This document shows, piece after piece, positions 38,916 through 44,112 of a stretch of DNA of 44,112 bases (within the stretch, counting starts at the first letter, position 1; each line of letters begins with the position of its first letter). The DNA comes from a candidate division WWE3 bacterium. Its GTDB lineage: Bacteria > Patescibacteriota > WWE3 > UBA101185 > UBA10185. The stretch lies in the NCBI GenBank assembly GCA_945897985.1, contig CAMDGN010000003.1, forward strand, positions 1 through 44,112, in the 5' to 3' direction. The position numbers and the translations under genes are program-made. The notes beneath the pieces are model-generated. The model did no database searches. It was not told where the DNA came from and saw nothing but the letters and a program-made list of their open reading frames with translations.

Positions 38916-40004
38916 ATGAAAAATAAAACACCAATAAAACAAGAAATAAACCCAAATAAAAATATAGCTCTTCAATCTGCAATTGCTCAGATTGAAAAAA
39001 ACTTTGGTAAAGGTTCCATCATGAAGTTAGGGGAAGGAAGTTTATACAAAGATATAGAAGTTACTCCAACTGGATCACTTGCTTTAGATTTAGCTTTAGG
39101 TCTAGGGGGCGTTCCTAAAGGAAGAATTATTGAAATTTATGGACCTGAGTCTTCAGGTAAGACAACTTTAGTACAACACATAATTGCTGAAGCTCAAAAA
39201 ATGGGTGGAACTGCTGCCTTAATTGACGCCGAGCACGCATTCGATCCCGTATATGCCGAAAAAACCGGAGTTGATGTAACAAATCTTTTAGTTTCTCAAC
39301 CTGACAATGGAGAACAGGCCTTAGAGATTGCTGAAACACTTATTAGATCAAACGCAGTTGATATTATAGCAATTGACTCTGTAGCTGCTTTGACACCAAG
39401 AGCGGAGATTGAAGGTGAGATGGGTGATAGCTTTGTTGCTCTTCAAGCAAGACTGATGTCCCAAGCTTTGAGAAAAATTACAGGAGCAATTAGTAGATCA
39501 AACTGTACTGTAATATTTACAAATCAATTAAGAATGAAGGTTGGTGTAATGTTTGGAAACCCAGAAATAACTCCAGGTGGAAATGCTTTGAAATTTTATG
39601 CGTCAGTTAGAATGGAAATTAGAAAAGCTGAAACTATTAAAGACGGAGATAATGTTATAGGAATTAGAGCTAAAGTTAAAGTTGTGAAGAATAAAGTAGC
39701 CCCACCTTTCAGAACCGCTGAGTTCGATATTATGTTCAGTAAAGGGATATCCAAAGAAGGAAACGTACTTGATATTGCTTCTGATATGAATCTGATTAAG
39801 AAAAGTGGGTCTTGGTATGAATACAATGGTGCCAAGATTGCACAGGGTAGAGACAGCGCTAAGCAGTACTTAGTAGAAAATCCTAAGATTACAGAGACCT
39901 TATACGCTGAAATTAAGAAATTAGTTCTATCCGGTAAAGAAGCTGTTCCTCTAGAGATTGCTATAGAAGAAACAGAAGATGATTCCTCAAAAACTGAAGA
40001 ATAA
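38916..40004 (+). CDS. recA: Recombinase RecA
   Basis: [68 protein letters not shown]. Confidence 0.99.
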   Translation: MKNKTPIKQEINPNKNIALQSAIAQIEKNFGKGSIMKLGEGSLYKDIEVTPTGSLALDLALGLGGVPKGRIIEIYGPESSGKTTLVQHIIAEAQKMGGTAALIDAEHAFDPVYAEKTGVDVTNLLVSQPDNGEQALEIAETLIRSNAVDIIAIDSVAALTPRAEIEGEMGDSFVALQARLMSQALRKITGAISRSNCTVIFTNQLRMKVGVMFGNPEITPGGNALKFYASVRMEIRKAETIKDGDNVIGIRAKVKVVKNKVAPPFRTAEFDIMFSKGISKEGNVLDIASDMNLIKKSGSWYEYNGAKIAQGRDSAKQYLVENPKITETLYAEIKKLVLSGKEAVPLEIAIEETEDDSSKTEE

Positions 40005-40440
40005 TTTCTACTTTAAGAAAATCTTAAAATACTGCTCTCTTTCCATTAAATCTGAAAGTGAGGTAATTCGTAAGCTTCGTGATTATGAAGTCCCCCCTGA
40101 GGAACTAACGGAGATGGTAGATACCCTCAGAGTGTTCAAGTTCTTTTTTTCTGACGAAGAATATGTCTCAAGATTTCTAGAAAATCTATCTTCTCAAAAA
40201 GGATATTCAAAAATTCAATTAAAACAAAAACTACTTCGAAAGGGTCTTCCAACTAAGATTGTTAGTATTCAACTTGACGAATTCTATAAAAAAAACGAGT
40301 CAGAGCAGATTGGGAAGTTTATTAAAAAAAATTACTCTAAGTTACTTAGAAAAGATAAGAACAAGAGGCTAGCTTTTCTTATTTCTAAAGGATTTGGAGT
40401 TGATAATATTAGAAGGCAGTTGAAAGAACTAGACCTATAG
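39979..40440 (+). CDS. recX: Regulatory protein RecX
   Basis: Three-helix repeats ([74 protein letters not shown]); overlaps recA by 26 nt. Confidence 0.85.
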   Translation: MIPQKLKNNFYFKKILKYCSLSIKSESEVIRKLRDYEVPPEELTEMVDTLRVFKFFFSDEEYVSRFLENLSSQKGYSKIQLKQKLLRKGLPTKIVSIQLDEFYKKNESEQIGKFIKKNYSKLLRKDKNKRLAFLISKGFGVDNIRRQLKELDL

Positions 40441-40455
40441 TTATTACTACTTTAA

Positions 40456-40484
40456 TTGACATAATTACCTAAACAACCTAAAAT
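40456..40484 (+). promoter_or_regulatory. Promoter TTGACA-N17-TAAAAT upstream of rny
   Basis: -35 40456-40461, -10 40479-40484; would give a leader of about 70 nt. Confidence 0.6.
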
Positions 40485-40559
40485 CTATTTGTTTTTGTAA
40501 AGTAATTATAATTATCGGAAAGGTTTACTGTAGTCTACGTATGGTAAAAATAACAAACT

Positions 40560-42095
40560 ATGAACTTGATACTCATTCTCCTTATTATTGCTCTAATTGC
40601 CTTTGTTCTATACCTTGTTTTGGTTAAAAAGGTCGATTTATCTTCTTTATTTCCAAATTCAACACAACCAAGTAATTCATTTGAGAAAACTGAAATTTTC
40701 TTAGAAGCAAAACAGAAGTCTTTTGAAATCGTTCTTGATGCTAAAAACGAAGCATTGAGAATTAAAAATGAGACTGATGAATACGTCAGAAGTAAGAAAA
40801 ATGAAATTTCTGACGAAAGTGCGAAGATTACAGCTAGAACAACTATGCTTGAATCTAGAGAATCTGAGCTTAAAAGAAAAGAAGAAGATTCATCCACTCT
40901 AAAAACAAGTCTAGAATCAAAGGTTAAGAATTATGATGAGCTTATTCACGCTGAACAAGAGAAGCTTGAAAAAATTTCAAGATTAACAGTGGAAGAAGCT
41001 AAAAAAAGATTAATTGAAACTGTTGATAGAGAGTTAAAAGAAGAATATGGAAAGAAGATTAGAACCTATGAGGAGGAATTAAAGTCTAATGCAGAGGAAA
41101 AAGCTAAACAAATTTTAATCGATGCAATGAGACAAGGTGCTTCTGACTATGTTGTTGAGTACACATCATCAAGAATTAGACTTCCTGACGAAGAGTTAAA
41201 AGGGAGAATCATTGGTAAAGAGGGAAGAAACATTAAGACTTTTGAAGAAGTTACCGGTGTAGAAGTCGACTTAGACTCCTCACCAGGTGATTTAGTTATC
41301 ACCTGTTTTGATCCTGTTAGAAGGGAGATTGCTAAACTTGCAATGCAAAGATTGATTGCTGATGGAAGAATTCAACCAGCTAAAATTGAAGAAATAGTCG
41401 AAAAAACTAGAACTGAAATGGATCAGGTTATCTTCAAAGAAGGTACCGAGTTATGTCATAAGCTAGGAATCTTCAACATACCAAAAGAGATCATTCAAAC
41501 CCTTGGTAGGTTCAGATATAGATTTTCTTACGGTCAGAACATGATCGAGCACGTGATGGAAGTTGTAAAAATAGGAGTATCCATCGCTTCTGAACTTAAA
41601 GCTGACACTGAAATAGTCAAACTTGGTTGTTTACTTCACGACATTGGTAAGGTCATCATGGATAAAGAAGGATCCCACGTTGATATTGGTGTTGATTATT
41701 TAAGAAAATTTAAGATCAACGAAAAAGTAATTAACTGTGTTGCAGAACACCACGAAGATAGGCCTTTCAGCTCTATTGAGTCCGCGATTGTTGCGTTAGC
41801 AGATCACGTTAGTGGTGCTAGACCTGGGGCACGAACTGAGGATTACGAATCATATGTTAAGAGAATGAGAAATCTTGAAGAAGCTGCTACATCCTTTGAT
41901 GGAGTTGATCACGCTTTCGCTCTTTCGGCAGGTAGAGAAGTTAGAGTTTATGTTAAACCTACACAAGTTGACGATTACTCAACTTCATTCCTTGCACGTG
42001 AGATTGCAAAAAAGATCGAACTCGAGCAAAACTACCCTGGCGTAGTAAAGATTATTGTTATTAGAGAAACTAGACAACTAGCAACTGCAAAATAA
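40560..42095 (+). CDS. rny: Ribonuclease Y
   Basis: N-term TM, coiled coil, KH (GRIIGKEGRNIKTFEEVTGVEVDLD), HD (LGCLLHDIGKVIMDKEGSHVDIG). Confidence 0.96.
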   Translation: MNLILILLIIALIAFVLYLVLVKKVDLSSLFPNSTQPSNSFEKTEIFLEAKQKSFEIVLDAKNEALRIKNETDEYVRSKKNEISDESAKITARTTMLESRESELKRKEEDSSTLKTSLESKVKNYDELIHAEQEKLEKISRLTVEEAKKRLIETVDRELKEEYGKKIRTYEEELKSNAEEKAKQILIDAMRQGASDYVVEYTSSRIRLPDEELKGRIIGKEGRNIKTFEEVTGVEVDLDSSPGDLVITCFDPVRREIAKLAMQRLIADGRIQPAKIEEIVEKTRTEMDQVIFKEGTELCHKLGIFNIPKEIIQTLGRFRYRFSYGQNMIEHVMEVVKIGVSIASELKADTEIVKLGCLLHDIGKVIMDKEGSHVDIGVDYLRKFKINEKVINCVAEHHEDRPFSSIESAIVALADHVSGARPGARTEDYESYVKRMRNLEEAATSFDGVDHAFALSAGREVRVYVKPTQVDDYSTSFLAREIAKKIELEQNYPGVVKIIVIRETRQLATAK

Positions 42096-42120
42096 TTTCA
42101 ACATCTAAAAATTATTCATC

Positions 42121-42151
42121 GGAACTTTCTTAATTAATTTAAGAAAGTTCC
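42121..42151 (+). terminator. Hairpin GGAACTTTCTTAA-TTAAT-TTAAGAAAGTTCC after rny
   Basis: Perfect 13-bp stem, 5-nt loop; only a weak U-run follows. Confidence 0.6.
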
Positions 42152-42176
42152 TTGATATATTAGCTAAATTTCATAA

Positions 42177-42182
42177 TATAAT
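42177..42182 (+). promoter_or_regulatory. TATAAT 7 nt before ATG of the small membrane protein (TTGATA at 42153-42158, 18-bp spacer)
   Basis: TTGATA-N18-TATAAT-ACTTAGT-ATG. Confidence 0.65.
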
Positions 42183-42189
42183 ACTTAGT

Positions 42190-42393
42190 ATGTTGATAAC
42201 CAACTTAATTTACTTCTTACTAGTAATTTTAGGAATCTATCTTTTATCCCATGTTCTAAATTCAATCTTTAAATCTATATCAATCATATTGATTATATTG
42301 ATTTTGATTGTATTATTGAAATCAATGAATGAACCTGTGGTTATTTTGAATAAACTTAAAGTTTCGAATTTGAAAATGGAGATACTTAAATGA
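42190..42393 (+). CDS. Small hydrophobic membrane protein (67 aa)
   Basis: LIYFLLVILGIYLLSHVL...SIILIILILIVLL; good promoter; ATGA overlap with ymdB; TGA stop. Confidence 0.6.
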   Translation: MLITNLIYFLLVILGIYLLSHVLNSIFKSISIILIILILIVLLKSMNEPVVILNKLKVSNLKMEILK

Positions 42394-43160
42394 AATTATT
42401 ATTTATAGGAGATATTGTTTCTAATCCTGGTCTATCAGTGGTAAAAAAATTTTTACCAATTATAAAAAAAGAATATGAACCAGATTTTGTAATCGCCAAC
42501 GCTGAAAATGCAGAAGGAGGAAGAGGGGTTTCTTTTGAAACTTTAAATATATTACAAGCTTCTGGTTGCGATTTTTTTACCAGCGGTGACCATGTTTTTT
42601 GGCAAAAAAATTCAGAGGACCTGTTGGATAAATTCCCAATTATTAGACCTGCAAATTATCCAGTTGAAACACCAGGGTTTGGTTATAAGATAGTTGATAC
42701 TGCAAACGATAAAAGAATTTTAATTATTAACGCTATGGGAAGGACTTTTCTTAACGAAAGATTAGACGATCCATTTAGAAAAATAGATGAGATTTTAGAA
42801 ATTACTTCATCTCAAAAAATTGATTTAAGGGTTGTTGATTTTCATGCCGAAGCAACAAGTGAAAAGCTTGCTATGGGTTTTTATCTTGATGGCAGAGTGG
42901 ATATTGTAGTTGGAACACATACTCATATTCCCACATGCGACCAAATGCAACTTCCTAAAGGTACATTTTATGTATCAGACTTAGGTATGTGTGGAAACAT
43001 TGACTCAGTGCTAGGGGTTAAAAAAGAAATCATTATTGACCTATTTTTGACAGCTAGAAACCAGAGATTCACCTGGGAGGAAGCCGGAAGAAAAGCATTT
43101 AGAAGTGTATTTGTGGATACAGTAAGCAACGTGATTAAGAGAATTGACTACGAAGATTGA
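42390..43160 (+). CDS. ymdB: YmdB-family metallophosphoesterase (TIGR00282-type)
   Basis: LLFIGDIVSNPGLSVVKKFLP, NAENAEGGRGVSFE, GDHVFWQK, DFHAEATSEKLAMGFYLDGRVDIVVGTHTHIPTCD; downstream of rny. Confidence 0.93.
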   Translation: MKLLFIGDIVSNPGLSVVKKFLPIIKKEYEPDFVIANAENAEGGRGVSFETLNILQASGCDFFTSGDHVFWQKNSEDLLDKFPIIRPANYPVETPGFGYKIVDTANDKRILIINAMGRTFLNERLDDPFRKIDEILEITSSQKIDLRVVDFHAEATSEKLAMGFYLDGRVDIVVGTHTHIPTCDQMQLPKGTFYVSDLGMCGNIDSVLGVKKEIIIDLFLTARNQRFTWEEAGRKAFRSVFVDTVSNVIKRIDYED

Positions 43161-43212
43161 TTAGATTACTTATGATTATTTTTTTGAAAAATTTGAAAGG
43201 AGGTGTATTTAA

Positions 43213-43488
43213 ATGAACAAACAAGATGTTGTAAACGCACTTGCTGAATCAACTGGTATGACTAAAGTTGACTCTACAAAAGCTTTAGATGCTTTCATAG
43301 AAGTTATTACTACTGCTTTAGTTAAAGGTGAAAAAGTAACTTTAACTGGTTTTGGAACTTTTGAATCAAGATCAGTTGCTGCTAGAATGGGAAGAAACAT
43401 TAAAACTGGTTCTCCAATTAAAATTCCAGCTGGCAGAAGACCTGCATTCAAAGCAGGAAAAACTCTTAAAGATGCTGTTAAAGCATAA
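43213..43488 (+). CDS. hup: HU-family DNA-binding protein
   Basis: MNKQDVVNALAESTGMTKVDSTKALDAFIEVITTALVKGEKVTLTGFGTFESRSVAARMGRNIKTGSPIKIPAGRRPAFKAGK; SD AAAGGAGGTG. Confidence 0.96.
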   Translation: MNKQDVVNALAESTGMTKVDSTKALDAFIEVITTALVKGEKVTLTGFGTFESRSVAARMGRNIKTGSPIKIPAGRRPAFKAGKTLKDAVKA

Positions 43489-43506
43489 TTAAGTCAATGC
43501 TAAATA

Positions 43507-43544
43507 AATGACGGAAGCTTTTATATAAAAAAGCTTCCGTCATT
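43507..43544. terminator. Bidirectional intrinsic terminator between hup and the convergent histidine kinase
   Basis: AATGACGGAAGCTTTT-ATATAA-AAAAGCTTCCGTCATT, perfect 16-bp stem. Confidence 0.85.
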
Positions 43545-43560
43545 ATGTTGTAAGGTCTGT

Positions 43561-44112
43561 TTATTTTTTTTGAAGGAAGAAGAAGAACTCGGAGCCTTTT
43601 CCAGTTCCGTCGCTTTTAGCTGAAATTTTACCACCCATACCTTCGACAAGTTGTTTTGTAATATAAAGTCCTAGGCCGGTTCCGGTTGATTCCGCCATTG
43701 TTTCGTATGAGTTTTCTAGTTTTCCGAATTTTTTAAATAGTTTTGGCATATCTTCTTTGGAAATACCTTTACCATCGTCAATTACAGAAATTTTAACAAA
43801 GTTATCATTGTGGGAAATTTTTACTTTGATTGTACCGTTCTTAGTGAACTTAATTGAATTACCGACAAGATTATAAATAACTTCTTTCAACCTCTTTTTG
43901 TCACCTAAAACGTTATTATCTGTTCCATCATGTTCGAAAACAATTTTAGTGCCGTTTTCTTTGACTTTAGCTTCAAAGTCAGAAAGTGTTTCTCCGACAA
44001 ATTTTTCAATTTCCATTATTTCTAGTTTGAACTCAATCTTGCCTTGTTCGATTTTAGAAACACTTAACATATCGTTTATAAGGCTTAGCATTCTCTCTGA
44101 CGAGTTAATGGC
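43561..44112 (-). CDS. Sensor histidine kinase, C-terminal part (5' truncated by window end)
   Basis: Frame stays open to 44112 (AINSSERMLSLINDMLSVSKIEQGKIEF); HATPase boxes NLVGNSIKFT, VIDDGKGISKEDMPKLFKKF, GTGLGLYITKQLVEGMGG. Confidence 0.95.
   Translation of the reverse strand, partial: AINSSERMLSLINDMLSVSKIEQGKIEFKLEIMEIEKFVGETLSDFEAKVKENGTKIVFEHDGTDNNVLGDKKRLKEVIYNLVGNSIKFTKNGTIKVKISHNDNFVKISVIDDGKGISKEDMPKLFKKFGKLENSYETMAESTGTGLGLYITKQLVEGMGGKISAKSDGTGKGSEFFFFLQKK

Noticed and set aside
1-44112. tRNA genes, CRISPR arrays, transposons, prophage, toxin-antitoxin or defence islands
   Set aside because: Intergenic gaps are short and show no tRNA cloverleaf sequence, repeated spacers, inverted-repeat-flanked transposase or defence-domain ORFs; checked only by reading.

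Overview
AT-rich 44.1 kb bacterial window whose gene content looks like a Patescibacteria/CPR genome (inferred; no rpmD/L30, compact genes, standard genetic code with RF2). The core is one unbroken rpoB-rpoC / str / S10 / spc / alpha superlocus (about 1663-28294). It is followed by an XRE regulator divergent from a TasA/camelysin-like secreted protein, then prfB, an HTH + degenerate nucleotidyltransferase-like protein, secD-secF-recJ-dacA, a large unknown extracytoplasmic protein, gltX, recA-recX, rny, a small membrane protein, ymdB, hup, and a histidine kinase cut by the window end. rpmJ (L36) is missing from the ORF track but clearly present at 24534-24650. I found no tRNA, rRNA, CRISPR, transposon or phage. 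The most interesting signals are non-coding: (1) a recurring extended -10 element (TGn-TAnAAT) 6-7 nt before the ATG of many promoter-proximal genes, implying leaderless mRNAs; (2) two stereotyped gene junctions, TAATG and TAATATG, used repeatedly inside operons; (3) a GC-rich hairpin between tuf and rpsJ, a TTGAGGAAAC motif shared by the fusA and tuf leaders, and small hairpins or dyads in the infA, rplC and recA upstream regions; (4) an AGGAGGTGA Shine-Dalgarno apparently serving a non-ATG start for the secreted protein. At protein level, L3 is drastically shortened and S12 carries an N-terminal insertion. I do not see a clear new defence or biosynthetic system; the window is mostly conserved housekeeping.
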